DNA of 64,000 bases from Neurospora intermedia. Its lineage: Eukaryota > Ascomycota > Sordariomycetes > Sordariales > Sordariaceae. The notes below the pieces were generated by a model. The model was given only the letters and a program-made list of their open reading frames with translations. It did no database searches and was not told the origin of the DNA. The DNA is taken from the NCBI GenBank assembly GCA_037102815.1, contig BTPP01000002.1:4650001-4714000 (forward strand). Direction: 5' to 3'. Positions within the stretch are counted from its first letter, which is position 1. The number at the start of each line of letters is the position of its first letter. Shown here piece after piece: positions 13,280 through 25,941 of this stretch. The position numbers were made by a program, and so were the translations under genes.

Positions 13280-14532
13280 TGTTGTGGATGTATGGGCTGG
13301 CTATGTGTTCAATGTAAAGTTAAGAAGTGAAGAGGAATGAACGTTCAACGTTGCGGTCTGATTGTGTGAAGGGAGATGTGGGGAGGAGGGGTCAGAGCAG
13401 AAGCGGTCGTGGGACGGGACGGGAACACTCCAAGACTTATATCAAAAGGCCTCAAGTTGCGTGAGAGTCGGAGATGGCTCCCGGGGCGTGGGGCTCAAGA
13501 GGCAGGACGGGGCCAGGACGGGGAGAACGGGTCGCCGGTAGGGTGGGCAAAATGGGTTGTGGGTTGGGCCGATTCTCTTCAGTCCACTTGTCAGACTCGA
13601 ACTTTGCTGGAGTGTACAAGCGTGGTGGACTGGGCCAGGGGATACAGGGGACGTCAGTGGAAGACCCGTGAGAGACCAGTGAGAAAGCAGTGGGAGGCAG
13701 GGGCACCGGATGGGATTGGCGACTGCGAATGGCTCCAAGTGTCTTTTCAGAGTCTGCTGCATACGACGAGCCGGGGCTGCGACGTGCAGACCACAGAGTG
13801 TCGAGATACGTAGTCGGTGTTTTCGGTAACAAACTGCCGCTTGGCTCGAATTGTTGCTCCCTCATTTTCTCGTCCTCCCTTTCGCACCAGGCCTGTTTGG
13901 GCATTAAACGCGGGGAGATGCGTTTTAAATGGGCAGACCTGTTGGCATCGTCTGTCTCGCCCGCTCTTTGGTGTGAGAGTGCCGTTGTCAGAAGCTCTTT
14001 TGGACTGGCATTTGACTCGTCAGCCCAGACAGAGTAGCGTGGAGCGAATTGTATAAAGAGGAGGCGGGGACAATATCGATATCGAAACAATGTTGAAGCT
14101 GCAGCAAGCAGTGGAGAGAGCAAGATCATGATGCTAATGGTGATGATGAGCATGTAACAAGGAGATCCTCAACAACCACCTTGACTCCTATCTTGCAACG
14201 GTGACTGGGCAACCAAAGCACAATCAGACAACAAGACCGGCTACAGCATCCATTGAACTGCCTGTACACTCACTCGTACACACAGCCGCAGAGCCGGTAC
14301 ACCTTGAGGTTGTACCGTGTTATGACGCCGAAATACTCAGAGAACTCACTGCCAAGACAACAAACAACAGGACCTGGATCAAGACATGCGCACAACAGCC
14401 TGCAACATCGAGGCCCATCTCTCTGGGGGATTGAAGGCTCCCCATTTTTACTGTCTCGAACCCGTCACCATGGGCTTTCTTTTCGCCATCTGTCTCGAGG
14501 GGATCTGGGTTGTCTGACAACGAGGACGACGA

Positions 14533-14556
14533 ACGACGACGACGACGACGACGACG
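14533..14556. repeat. (ACG)8 microsatellite
   Basis: Eight uninterrupted ACG units in an intergenic stretch, flanked by imperfect GAC units. Not inside any coding region I support. Confidence 0.9.
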
Positions 14557-16654
14557 AGCACACCACCATCTGATCTGGATCACAGACTTGTCCAAGAACG
14601 GGTCCCCATTTATTGGGGCAAAGGGCGACTGGCGATGAAGGGTAATTCGGTAGTGTAAAAGATAGAGCGCACATTCAGCAGCAACCCAATCGGCGCAAAG
14701 TGAACGGCGTCGTGGTGGGTGATGTTCTAGTCGGGCCTCGCAGGTCGGCTAAAATAAATCAGAAAGGACTCGGATCAGGGCATAGTGAGTGGCCAGAAAA
14801 TGGCCCGTCAGCCATTGGCGAAGCACCTTTGCTTTGATTGGCCTGTCTGCACTGCCTCCAGGTGGACGAGGTTGAGGTTGCACTTCTACTTCTGCAGTGG
14901 TGGAGCGATTGCGAGACTGCTTGGTTAGCATGCCAAGACCCCAGGATGGTCAGTTAGTAAATATATGGACAAAAAGGCGAGACAGCTAACACATCTACAG
15001 ACAGATCAGCATGCGGTCTTGTCGTGCGTCAAATTCTTGCAGTAGAGCGAAGCCATGACAGCAGCGGAAATCCACCCGTGCGGTGTTCCGACCAGTGCCA
15101 ACAAGCCTCGGGGTCTGTCAGTTCGTGCCAATTCGGTGCCAACATCCCACCTTCTCCCGCGCACATGCACCCTGTCGGCACCTTGATGGCTTCTCGACGT
15201 GCGAGGTGGGCTGTTGAAACGACGCTACTCTAGAGACAAAAGGTTGACGAGAACTGAAGGAAGGGACACGCACGCCACGGCCACGAGAGAGGGACTCGAC
15301 CGACTGTCTCAGTAAAAGTCAAGGAAAAAAGGAAAGACAAATTCCGTTCATGGCGGCTGCTCCCCTCTCTCTCACATCAGTTCCTTCCCAATTTAGAGCT
15401 CGAGAAAAGTTGGGGTTATTCAGTTCCCACCTGCCCGAGGTGTTACTACCCCTAGATAGTGCAATCTACACCAGACTGGACATCATGCCTTCCCCATTTG
15501 ATGGGTTTCCCCGAAGGTACCTACCGTAGATATTGGGAAAGAGCAAATGTCTCAGGCTGTGTTTTTGTCGGTGGTCAGACAACCTGCTAGGTAAGCACAC
15601 TCACTTTTCTCTTCTTGCACCTTCTGAAGATGCTACACAAAACCTGTTGTTGTACGGGCTTGGGCTCACATCAGCTCCCGTCAGCTGTCAACGAGCATGT
15701 AAAGAAAAAAAAAGAGAGTGTGTCAAGTCTGACAGACTTTTCTATCGATCATTTCTCCCTGTTTCTTAGTTAGTGTATGTACATGGATTCACTTCGGCAG
15801 TGGATGCGTCCATCGCGTTTCGGTTTCATCCCGCCTGGGTCATGGCATGCCCAGACAAACTGCAGACTCCGTAATGGTCAATGTCCACAATGTCCCGTCA
15901 GTATCGCTCGTTGAGATCTGCCATGATCTTGACCGCGAGCCATCGCCGATGAGTACACTACCTGTACCAGCACCTGCCATGGAGCATCGCAGTATAAAGG
16001 TTCAAGTTCGGCCCGAAGAATCTTCACGTCGACGTAATGCCGCTGTTGCTCTGCTTTATGATACTGGGACCGTCTTTCCCACCGTTTGCATATCCCGAAA
16101 CCCGCAACCGTCAAGCCTGTTTGACATCCGTACCGCGACATCCTACCAACGCCTTCATACAGCCAATTCCTGACATCGGCCAGCGCATTTCCACCACTGT
16201 AAACATCCTCTAGCCAGCTTACTCCCAGTACTCCCCTCATTATACCTTTTCCCAAGACCTCTGCCGCCCTCTATCGCCTGTTAAACCTACCTCTACCTAG
16301 ACTAGCATTTTGGTGGGCGTACTAACAGCTCCTAACAATGGCTTTTTGCACAGCGCAACGAGACTGACCCACAAGATCCTATCGCGGCGGACACCGCGTC
16401 CTTCCGGCTGGTGCTTAACAACGGCTAACAACTGGCGCTTTTCCCAGTCGGTTGGGGTCAGGTAGGTTGCTGAGGCCGAGGGGATGCCAATCAGGGCGAT
16501 GGTATCAGCGGCCCGGAAGAATACAGAACGCCTAGCAGGCGCATGTAATCCCGGCTGTACGTGGCAGCGATTCTCACAAGTCAGAACGGCCGCCGGAACT
16601 GATGAAGCCCAAGGGCTGAACCACTCGGGAACCTGGTCGATGTCCAGATGCCGG

Positions 16655-16697
16655 GCCGGATAAATCGACTGTGTGCCCAGATAGATCCCCTGTGTGG
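16655..16697 (+). repeat. Left arm of a 43-bp perfect inverted repeat
   Basis: Begins GCCGGATAAATCG and ends CCCCTGTGTGG. Its exact reverse complement lies at 17147-17189, 449 bp away. Similarity drops off sharply outside the 43 bp, with only weak matches on the inner side. It sits inside a 142-codon minus-strand ORF (16297-16725) that I could not identify. Confidence 0.93.
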
Positions 16698-16806
16698 GGC
16701 CATACAGACACCAGGCCAAAGCCAAGAAGCCAAGACCTTGAGGCTTGGCATCAACCTTGGGCGCGGCTTTCTACAAACCAACGGCGGACAACAACTTGGA
16801 GCGACT

Positions 16807-16900
16807 GACACTGGAGCTTCCTTTGCTTCATTGACATTGGAGCTTCCTTTGTTTCATTGCTTCATTAACATTGGAGCTTCCTTTGCTTCATTGCTTCATT
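16807..16900. repeat. Tandem repeat, three copies, unit 26-34 bp
   Basis: Three copies of a unit with the core CATTGGAGCTTCCTTTG followed by TTCATT steps: 16807-16832 (26 bp, lacking the last GCTTCATT), 16833-16866 (34 bp) and 16867-16900 (34 bp). It lies between the two arms of the 43-bp inverted repeat. Confidence 0.9.
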
Positions 16901-17146
16901 TGGAATGACGGGGATTCATAGGCTGCATTCTACCTTGCTCTCGCCTTTGTCTTTGCAATTGAACCTTAACTTCAAATACTTCATTTCCACCTCCGTCTCT
17001 TCCTCCCTTAAACTCTCTATCTTGGAATCCTTGCGGCCATCTTCTTCTTGAGAAGTAACTTCATTGTCAGGAGCAAAATCACAGCGAACGCTGCAGTGGT
17101 AGTTGAGCCGCTGGGATTTTATCACATCTCATTGGTCATCTGGGCT

Positions 17147-17189
17147 CCACACAGGGGATCTATCTGGGCACACAGTCGATTTATCCGGC
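17147..17189 (-). repeat. Right arm of a 43-bp perfect inverted repeat
   Basis: Reverse complement of 16655-16697, with no mismatch over 43 bp. A transcript crossing both arms could form a hairpin with a loop of about 450 nt. Confidence 0.93.
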
Positions 17190-18424
17190 TCGCCAGATGC
17201 CCAACCACAACCATCTCGGCCACTCAGTGAAGCCATCCCAAGTGCCCAGGCGCCGTTGTGAAAGCAACCCTTCCAGCCACACGGGCACGGCTACCAGTTG
17301 CGAGAGTGAGGCGGTTCTTCAGCGAGGCTAGTGGAGGCGTGAATGGACAAAAGTGCCCACAAACCGTGGGGTATCTTCCCTTTCTGGAATCAAGAAAGAT
17401 GGTTGACGACCGACAGCAATCACTTCAATTCTCTTGTCACCCGTTCAGCATCAGATGCGTCAAGATTATTGAGTTACCATGTCATATGCTGCCCCTCATG
17501 CGCATCAAGTTGGCCATGTTATCGCGTTTTCAACACCCTCCCATCCAGGCCCATCCAGAGAGCCACCAAGCCCACCAGCTTCCCGACGAGACCGAGCTCG
17601 ATTGACAGAGCCACCTTGACGCGCTTCTCACCTTCGTAACGATATCATGGCTGACTCAGATTCGAACACATACTTACAAAGTCTTCAATCCCATCGATCC
17701 AGCTCCAATTTCTCTTTTTTTTATTTTTCATTTTTTCTTTAAAAAAAAGCGGAAAGCCCCTCCGATCGCCTAGAAAATCACAGCCCTTGTTGTTTCAACA
17801 AGGTTAGCCGCCGGCTCAAGCTTGACCTGGTTCAGCCAACTCAATTCCCCTAGCCTCAATGGCGATAGCTTCCATGGGCCGGCACACTGGAGACCTACTG
17901 GACACCACCGTAGACGGCTTGGCGCAGGTCGCCGATTCTCCGCACTTGGAACCGACTGTTCGCTCTGCAGGCTCTAGTGTCGCAGTACACTAGTGAGGGC
18001 CGTGGGGTTCGCCCGTATCGGACCATCACGGCGCTGACTGTGTGTCAACCTCTCATTCGCCGACAATATCGGGCCCCGACCAAGACCACCAACCCGGAAG
18101 CAAGAGGTGGGTTGGAGTTGGAGTTAGTAGCGACCACATGCCTTCGGCCCAGCTGCCGGGACGTCAAAATGGCTCTCGATTTCACCTGCCCCCCAAAAGA
18201 GCTCTTGCTTTTTGCACCCGATCTTGCATTTGCTGAACCAGTGGCACGTTGCCGTGATCAGAAATTGAACACGTCCCGGCGTACCGGACGACAACCGACA
18301 TCGCTGGTGTCCTGCACGCCTTCAGGGGCTTCTTAAACTAACCTCCTGAGAAAGTTTGGATGCAGATGTACAACGCGTATCACAAAAAATTCGAGCGATC
18401 TGATAGCCCCATGTTGCCGTTCAG

Positions 18425-18461
18425 TAAAAAAAAAAAAAAGGAAAAAAAAAAGGAAAAAAAG
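18425..18461. repeat. A-rich low-complexity run
   Basis: Runs of A interrupted by GG about every 10 bases, on the plus strand. It is low-complexity sequence. Similar purine runs occur at about 46733-46773 and 55390-55427. Confidence 0.85.
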
Positions 18462-21400
18462 CAGGCAATTCTTCACGGCCAAGCCTGAGGTAATTGGCAT
18501 GGTGCTCTCGCTCGCAAAATCTTTGGACGCTTCTTTCCGTCGCACGCATCCTCGCCGGATTTTGCATACATGCATGCATGGGCATCCCGTTACTGTACAC
18601 TACTCAATTTGATATGGGGTGGTTATAGGCACGTCTCTGCGGCTCTGGGATTGGACTGCAATCCCGTTAGCATCCATCGTCGCTGCAGCGACGTTCTCAG
18701 GTGACGCTGGTACCTCAGGTGCTCAGGTCTCTTTCTGATGTCCTCTATGCTCCCTCACCTTGGCGTGAACGTCGATCTCAGCACATGACTTTGGTTCAAG
18801 TTGTCCTCAGCAGCAGTGTCCCAGGCTTTGAGACTCGCAAAGTCTTCAAATTCCCGATCCGCTGTCAAACCATGCGTGATGATAGCCCTTTGTTTCGGTA
18901 AACGGCGTACAACAATGCCTGTAGCTAACCGGTACGGTCACCATAGACAGCGGAAGAGGTAGTGTATTGGGTGCATTGTGGACGTCCAATGATATCTAAT
19001 GTTGTACAACTTTTTATCACGGTCTTCTTTCTACCCAATCAAATCGTGGCGGGACCTCCCTTTTGGGCAACCGAGCAAATAGGAGGTACATGCAGTAGGT
19101 ACCTTGCGCTTCCTCGCCGAGGTCAAGCTCTGAGTTCAGCATGTTGAACCTGATGTCCACCAATGATAGTCTGAGATGTCTTAGACGTAGGTACACCATC
19201 TCTGCAGCCATACCTCCCTACAGATTCAGCTCGATGCCCAAGTGAATGGCGAGGAAAAATCCCAAAGCCTTGTCATAGACGCAAGGCAACACAAGGCGTC
19301 CATGAAGGCTCAAAATACGATTTCTCCAGGCGTCGGCTTCCGGCTGAGGCATCAATAATCACTACGTCCCTGCCCTTGCTCATCGTTTCTTCTTATCAAA
19401 GCGGTCGAGTGGTTCGGTGAGGATGTGGCAGAGTATAGGCAATATGCGGAATATCGAAGCAAGTCGTCTGTTTGGACCGATCTCATGCCTATGGTTACCA
19501 TCTGCCTGCCTAACGTTGGTTTATTGCACCCTTAGGAGTGGGGCTTCCCTGTCCTGACTTGGGGGGACTACCAGAGATTGGGGATCAGATTACACCCTTC
19601 TTTGCACAAAAATATCACACTACTCCATGAAAATGCGCTGCTGTGTTTACCGGGCTCTGTCATTTCTGACAGACGAATAGCCGTTGTCGCTGTTGGGTGT
19701 GTGTCAGTCAGAGGCGTCTATCACGGACTTTCTGGAGTTTCATTCCTCCTGTTCTGAGGCTTTCTCTGTTTCTTTGGCTGGTGCCTCTGCCGGGTACTCA
19801 CATAATTGGCACTGGTAAATGTGTCCCGAACGCAATTCGGCAGGAAATAAACTATTGAACCTGTTGTCTTGAAACCCCTCAAGAACCGTCGCGAGAACCG
19901 TCGCTATGCGCGATGAGTCTCTAATACCTGGACTCGAAACTAGCTGGCTACCTGGACACAGATGGACAATTGTGTGTTCTTCACATTCGAGAAGGTTACA
20001 TTGCGAGTAGAGAACTTTGGACAGGACGCAGGACAAACTACGTCCTCTGCAGAAGGGAGAAGGGAAGTCCTTCAGATGCTGGGCCGATTCATGGGATACT
20101 CTCACTGCCGTACGAATGTCACAACGATGTTCGCCAGAATAAGAAGCGAGTCGCAAGCTTGCATAGAACCGATCTGCGTGGTCTGGGCATCTCGACACGG
20201 CAGAACATGTGCTTTCTCTCACTTGATTCGCATTTGCAAAGATTTTCAACCAACACCGGGAGAGCATCGGGATTTGCGGACGAGTTAAAGACAGTCGGGC
20301 GCTGCTCAGTGACATCGATCATCCATTACTGACAATACGTTTCTTGCATCAAGTCTACATATCAAGACGGCATTTGCTGGCTCATGTAACCGGATAATCG
20401 GCTGAGAGCGGTTGAGTAATTCAGTTCTGGATATCCGATATAACCCCGATTTGGAGAGAGAGAGATGAGACCGGCTTCCGAGAGCTTCACGATTATTTAT
20501 GATCATGATGATTTGCGCTTCAATCCTTTCGTCTACTTGTCCAGCTTCAACATGCAGAAGAAGTGGAAAGAGTATGCAGCAGCTACAGTCAGACACTTCC
20601 TTGAACTGAGCCATGCCATTGAAGCAGAGCATTCATCTCTTCGATGCAATGCCTGACCACTCATTCAACGCCTTTTTCATAACCTACTCATAACAGCCAC
20701 ACAAGCGATGGAGCGTAGAGGAAGTTTACGTAGTCATGACAAGTGGTGAGATGTGGAAGATTCCATTTGGTCTAGAATTGAAACTGGAATGGAACGTGGC
20801 GAGAGGTTAAAAAGCAGGAGGCGAAGTGGGAGATAATCTCACTTAATCCACAAAGTTAACTGCCACAGTCACTGCCCGGTGTCTGCCGTTGAAACACATG
20901 CTGCTTCATGGCGATGTGTACACTAAGCAAGAATTGTACACTCGCCATTATCAACTCACGATAGATGACGTTTCTGTAGCTTCGTTTTGACTTGCTGTCT
21001 TCAATTTGCCGCGAGAAATTTTCTTGATTCCGAGATGGTCTGAAGTGTGGCCAATATGGAAAGGAAGGGATAACCCGACCAAAGGAACAAAGGTTGAGTT
21101 GATGAGGACGGGAAGGGCCATAGGGAAAGCAGGAACTACGAATATATGACACCTTAAGTGCAACCAACAGCAGGAAGGCACGGGTGAGAACAACTCCTAA
21201 CCACGGAAGTAGCGACCAGCACTGACGGTTCTGCTTGTTGTCGTACGTCCCTGAAGAGTTGGTCATTTTCACAATGCAGAGGAGAACAACAGGCAGAGTA
21301 TCTCCACCTCGGAACTTTGTTTCACATTTTCTGATACTCCCCAAGATATTCCTCTCTACCATTTTCTCCTCATCATAAGCACAAATCTAGGTAGTCTTTG

Positions 21401-21608
21401 AATGTTCCAGTTCACTTGAGCCTTTTTATCCCTGCTTCCTCTTGACAGCGAGCTTACACTAGCAGTGTTCCCTCGAATCCGAGCCCTTCCTTCCAATGTT
21501 CATGCCTCTCAATTCCAACGTTAATCCATCTACTAATTTCCCTTCCCCTTCGTCATCAGCTCTTCACTTCTTTCTCCCTTCATCCAGCATATCCTACCGA
21601 ACCATCAC

Positions 21609-22964
21609 TCACAACCCTAGCTTCTCCTCACGTTCCCTCAAAGCCTTCTCCCTTTCACTCATCTCCTTCTCCTGCAACCCAAGCGCCATCTCCTGTGCTT
21701 TGAGTCTAAGCTTCTCGAGCTTATTCCTCTTATCGACTCCCATCAGTTCCATCTGCTTGGCCATCAAGAGGAAGGTGCGGTCACCCATCTTCTCTTCATA
21801 CTCGTTAAGGAAATCTGCGTGTTCACAGACCTTCTTCTCACATTTGGCAAGTTCCTTAGCCGCCTCTTCGGACAGTGAAGGGTATATCTCGCGAAGATCA
21901 ACTGCCCGATCGTTGATCCACTTCTCACCTTCAGCGTCTTCTTCGGCTTGTGTTTTGGAAAGGGGAGAAGAAGAAGAAGAAGAAGAAGAAGAAGAAGAAG
22001 GGGTTGGGGTGGCGCCATGATGGATTTGGGGGAAAACAAGTGGTAAGTTACTAGGTGGAGCCGGGTTAGTATGCTCTGACGGGGCGGTTGAGGATCGGAG
22101 GCGTTCCATGAAGAGCATGTGGTTGGCGTCTTGGATGAGAGCGCCCTCGTGCGACATAACCCAGTAGCAGTCGAGGATTTCCTTGAGGCGGATATGCTGT
22201 TTGACGACATTCTGGAGATCTTGGAATAAGAGCTTTTTGTTAGCGTCTGAGACTTCATCTCCGGTCTCTTGTTCTTCTGTTGCTTTGTTCTCCGCCGTCT
22301 CCTCTGTCTTCTCCTCTGCCTTATCATCTGCCCCTTTTCCCGCTCCCTCTCCTGTTTTCTCGTCTGCTTTCCCTCCCGCTACTCCTCCTTCTGTTTCGGT
22401 TGCTCTTTCTTCCTCACCGTTTTGTTCTTCCAGGTCTGTAACCTTCTCACTGTCACTCTCTGGATTGACATGCGCCTTGATAGTAGACATGAAGTTCTGT
22501 TCCGCCACCAGATGTTCTTGCACCATGGCGCGAACAATCACCTCGAGGCGTGGATACTTCTGTGCACTGACGAAGTAGTCGGTCACCCATTTGGGGTTGC
22601 GGCTCCAGAAGTCTTGGAGGTGTGGGGGTTGAAACATTTTGAAGCTCGGTCGTTCAGGTGCCTTGGACTCTGGCTCTTGTTCTGATTGGACTTTGGATCT
22701 TTCCCGGCAGTCATGTTGCGATGTTGAAGCCTCAGATTGCGATTTCTTCTCTGATTCAGGCTTATCATGTGCTCTGTGGGATTTGTCTTTATAATGTTGG
22801 TTCTCCTGAACAACATACCCCGTGGCCCACTTGACTAGTTCTTTGAGATTTTTGCCCCAGGGGGGTTGACAAGACGGAGGATTGTTAAGGAGGCGCTCAA
22901 CATCTCTCCGAGCTTCCTGGCGCTTGGTGTCTTCTAGAAGCCTCACGACCTCTTGAAAATCCAT
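21609..22964 (-). CDS. Acidic coiled-coil protein of unknown function
   Basis: A single uninterrupted 451-residue ORF from the ATG at 22964-22962 to TGA at 21611-21609. An N-terminal block (MDFQEVVRLLEDTKRQEARR, then GKNLKELVKWATGYVVQEN) is followed by a charged linker, a second ordered block with FQPPHLQDFWSRNPKWVTDY, a very acidic Glu/Lys/Thr-rich segment of about 70 residues, and a helical segment (LFQDLQNVVKQHIRLKEILD). Then comes an 11-Ser tract and a C-terminal coiled coil rich in Glu, Lys and Arg ending in REREEKLGL. The Ser tract is encoded by a GAA/TTC microsatellite. I do not recognise the family, and there is no signal peptide or membrane segment. The length, the consistent amphipathic pattern and the clean ATG favour a real gene. 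Confidence 0.8.
   Translation of the reverse strand: MDFQEVVRLLEDTKRQEARRDVERLLNNPPSCQPPWGKNLKELVKWATGYVVQENQHYKDKSHRAHDKPESEKKSQSEASTSQHDCRERSKVQSEQEPESKAPERPSFKMFQPPHLQDFWSRNPKWVTDYFVSAQKYPRLEVIVRAMVQEHLVAEQNFMSTIKAHVNPESDSEKVTDLEEQNGEEERATETEGGVAGGKADEKTGEGAGKGADDKAEEKTEETAENKATEEQETGDEVSDANKKLLFQDLQNVVKQHIRLKEILDCYWVMSHEGALIQDANHMLFMERLRSSTAPSEHTNPAPPSNLPLVFPQIHHGATPTPSSSSSSSSSSSPLSKTQAEEDAEGEKWINDRAVDLREIYPSLSEEAAKELAKCEKKVCEHADFLNEYEEKMGDRTFLLMAKQMELMGVDKRNKLEKLRLKAQEMALGLQEKEMSEREKALREREEKLGL
21967..22000. repeat. (GAA)11 microsatellite inside a coding region
   Basis: Eleven GAA units on the plus strand, read on the minus strand as consecutive Ser codons in the gene at 21609-22964. 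Its length is a multiple of three, so changes in copy number would keep the frame. Confidence 0.95.
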
Positions 22965-24199
22965 ACTGATAGTTGTCTTGAATGAATTGGCTTGAAGTTT
23001 GATTTAAATGACAAGAGGCGCTTGATTGTTGATGTTTTGGTTGGGTTGTATGTGTTTCTCTGATGACGGTAAAGGAACAGATACATACTCGTCTGTGGGC
23101 CTGCCATATAAATAGGTTATTGTTCCAGTACACTTCTCCTTCATTCATTGCGTTTGCAGTAGCTGTCACTGCCCCATGATATTCGCTAGTTGCACATGCT
23201 TATTTGGATGAGCTGGCTGTTTGGAACCGTAACCAAAGCCTAGAGAAGGATGAAATGCCGTTGAATCTACAACAAATCACTTGCTACTCGGAGACTGAAC
23301 TACTCCCTTCTGAGAGTGAATTTCCCTGAGCTTCTATTGCTGTAAACATTCACCAAGAACAAACGGCAACATTGCTAAGGTGAAACAATCGGTGTGTCTT
23401 ACGAACCCGAGCAATTATTCTTACCCATGTGATGTGAGAGAGGCAGCCTACACGGGCTGCAGCGCAAGGGATACTTGTTTGTATGGATTTTGAAGAAATT
23501 GAAGACGAACGGAGGGCGGTTAAAATTTGGAAGATTATGGACTACATAGAGTTCAAACCCTTGGTGGTGTGTCATTTGGGTGGTTTGAGAGTGGACAGGC
23601 TATTTCCCAGCTTTGAGTAATCCTTGGTTTTTTTCTCATCCCATTGAGTAGGCATCGAAACCACGATCAGGTATTCACGACAGTTACCGAACCCCTGTGA
23701 CAAGGCGTGGCAGGAATCCAAAGAGCTGAATTCAGCGTTGGCGGTGCATAGTCATGGCGGGTTTCCTATGTAGGTTTCGACTTCTGTCCGACAGAGGTAA
23801 AACACAATCGTCTGAAGTCAGGAGTTAAGCCATCAAAAGTTCGCAGATCTGTGACCCATGGCATGCCAGTTTCTTCAATAACTGACAACGAGCGAGACAG
23901 AGCAAACCGAGGGACAATCCATAAGTGATGGGCGAGGCTCCTCTGTGCCATACTGAAAAGGAATATATCGCACACAATGTGTGTGTATATATAATCGCAA
24001 GGTTAGGTACCTCGGCGAGCTGGTTGAAAATCGTAACCATCGAAGTCACTCTCCATCACCCCTTGAAGCACGAGGTACTTTCGAATAAAGCTCTACCTTT
24101 TCCCATCCTCCGTTATACTAATAACCTACCGCCTAAGTAGTTAGTAGCGTAGACTAACCTTCAACCCACTTTCATATCCTCTTGAAACGACGATTTAAG
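22965..24199. other. Divergent intergenic region
   Basis: Lies between the 5' ends of the minus gene at 21609-22964 and the plus gene at 24200-24529, so it should hold both promoters. I see no gene in it and no clearly recognisable regulatory site. Confidence 0.5.
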
Positions 24200-24529
24200 A
24201 TGCCTCAGCACTCTTCAATTTTCCCCGGCGACACTCCAAGTCTGCCAGAGCTAGAGAGGCGGTATAGGGCCACCCGACACGATCTAAGGGAGGAAACTGA
24301 ACGCCGTGAGCGCCTGGAGAGGCTGATCGAAAGACGCAGCGAGCTCGTCTCGAATTATCTGGAAGAGCAGAAGGAAAGGGCAAGGACCAGGGCCGACACA
24401 CTATGGCAGAGGAACCCTTCATATGGCTCAGCCGAGTGGGTGGAGTTCCATAAAGCTTTGGCTCTCGAAGCATTCATCAAGAGGACGATCAGAGCCTTGG
24501 GGCCTGCGATGAGGTCACCTCCGCAGTAG
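24200..24529 (+). CDS. Small charged helical protein, hypothetical
   Basis: A 109-codon ORF from the ATG at 24200 (context TTTAAGATGCC) to TAG at 24527-24529. An upstream non-ATG extension to 24182 is open but not needed. The protein begins MPQHSSIFPGDTPSLPELER. It continues as a predicted long helix dense in Arg and Glu (RYRATRHDLREETERRERLE, then RRSELVSNYLEEQKERARTR) and ends in a Pro-containing tail. I do not recognise it. The heptad-like pattern suggests a coiled coil. No introns or partners are visible. It could be a genuine lineage-specific small protein or a chance ORF in a GC-rich patch. Confidence 0.5.
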   Translation: MPQHSSIFPGDTPSLPELERRYRATRHDLREETERRERLERLIERRSELVSNYLEEQKERARTRADTLWQRNPSYGSAEWVEFHKALALEAFIKRTIRALGPAMRSPPQ

Positions 24530-25941
24530 GGCTGGCTGGACTTGCCCGTGAGCGTAAAATGGCGATAGTAAGAAAGAAGCGTGCAATGGTTCTTTAGACG
24601 TTCCTCTCGAAGGCCGTGGTCAAACTTTTCCCCGACTTACATGATGCCAAAATAATGATGTTTCGTTATCGTCTTTTTTATGTGTGGGCACAGTGACATG
24701 AGTGGCCTGTTGGTGCGTCTTGGTGGGTTACGCTAGGTCGGGCTACTTTAATCGCATCAAAGTCAGTTGACTGTTGGCGAATGTGTTGTCCGAGTTTCAG
24801 CCAAAGACATAAGGAAAGCTAGAGGATGGGTCGCATTAGGCTCGAGGCCTTGTATGGCTCGTTATCTTAGTTGGTTGCATTCACGGCTTGATTTGAAGAA
24901 CTGTTGAGAAAGAGAGCCCGAGATGGAATGTCTATCGTACAGAGTTGAAGTCGGGAGATTTGCGCCATGACGGTTGTCCGGGCCGGCACCGGTACGTAAC
25001 AGCGTGCCATGGCTCGAGTGGGTCCTGGGCTGCGAGACAAAGCCGGGGCTCGGGCAGCCGTTCAGCCCTGCCAAGATCCAGCTCCGGAGACGCTACGTAC
25101 CGGGCGTAGCGGGGCTCCTTCAGTTGGCCAGTCCGGACTCGCCTGCGATGTGATTGAAAATGCTCGAGAATAATAACGAAGGACACTAGAACTCTGAAAG
25201 TCAATCCCTTAATACGCTGTTTATAAATCGTCTCCCCTGTTGTGAAACACCCGTCCCATTATTGCAGTGGATGATGTGCGGGTGGTGCAGCTGGGCGGCC
25301 GAGGCAGTTGAGATTTGGGCACGGACCAGCATAATGCGCTATGTATGGAAATCAACCTACGCTAATTGCCCATCGAGTTAGCGCTGCGGGGCCGCACACT
25401 TAACTGCCTTGCCTGCCCCTTGTCTTGTTTGTAACAGGACCGGCGCCAGGAAATGGTGGCATGGGCGCAGCAACATACACTACGTAGAGGATTCGACATG
25501 CCCGCATGCCTCAATGTATCGATCCGTACACCAGACAGAACTCGACCTCTCAAATTCGTGACATGTACACATTCTCTCCGGGCCTGCCTTTCATCCACCC
25601 CAACATTTGGCCAAATCCGCAACGCTGACCCTTCCCTTGTCGTCGACAGAGACTCTGTTTTCATTGCGCGGCCAACTCCCCGACGATCGCCCCTAAACAC
25701 ATCCACATACGTACGGCTGTTCCGGAGTGGTCATTCTGCCGCCGACTGAAACAGAAGAAATCTTGATATATTCGCCCTAATTCTACACTTAGCAAAGCGC
25801 AGCTAGCTTGAACCCACACGTGCTTGCTGTCTTTCTGCCCGAACCCAACAAGCCCACGTTCGGCTTCCCAATCAACACTTGCGACTCGGCACTGCACTTT
25901 GTATCAACGCCTACCGCGCCGTCCTCGCTCCAGTCTTTTGC
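24530..25941. other. Intergenic region upstream of vps9
   Basis: About 1.4 kb without a supportable gene. ORFs on both strands at 25362-25749 overlap each other and carry no motifs. The last few hundred bases are probably the promoter and 5' UTR of vps9. Confidence 0.5.

Larger units (their letters stand above)
13280..21608. other. Gene-poor region of about 8.3 kb
   Basis: Upstream of the gene at 11683-13279 and downstream of the gene at 21609-22964. I find no ORF with recognisable motifs or well-placed introns. The longest ones (for example minus 19740-20315, 191 codons, and minus 16297-16725) lack family signatures. It contains an ACG repeat, the inverted repeat 16655-16697/17147-17189, a tandem repeat at 16807-16900 and an A-rich run at 18425-18461. 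The part next to 13280 is likely promoter and 5' UTR. Confidence 0.5.

Noticed and set aside
19740-20315. 191-codon minus-strand ORF in the gene-poor region
   Set aside because: No recognisable domain, Ser/Cys-rich random composition, and overlapping plus-strand ORFs of similar quality.
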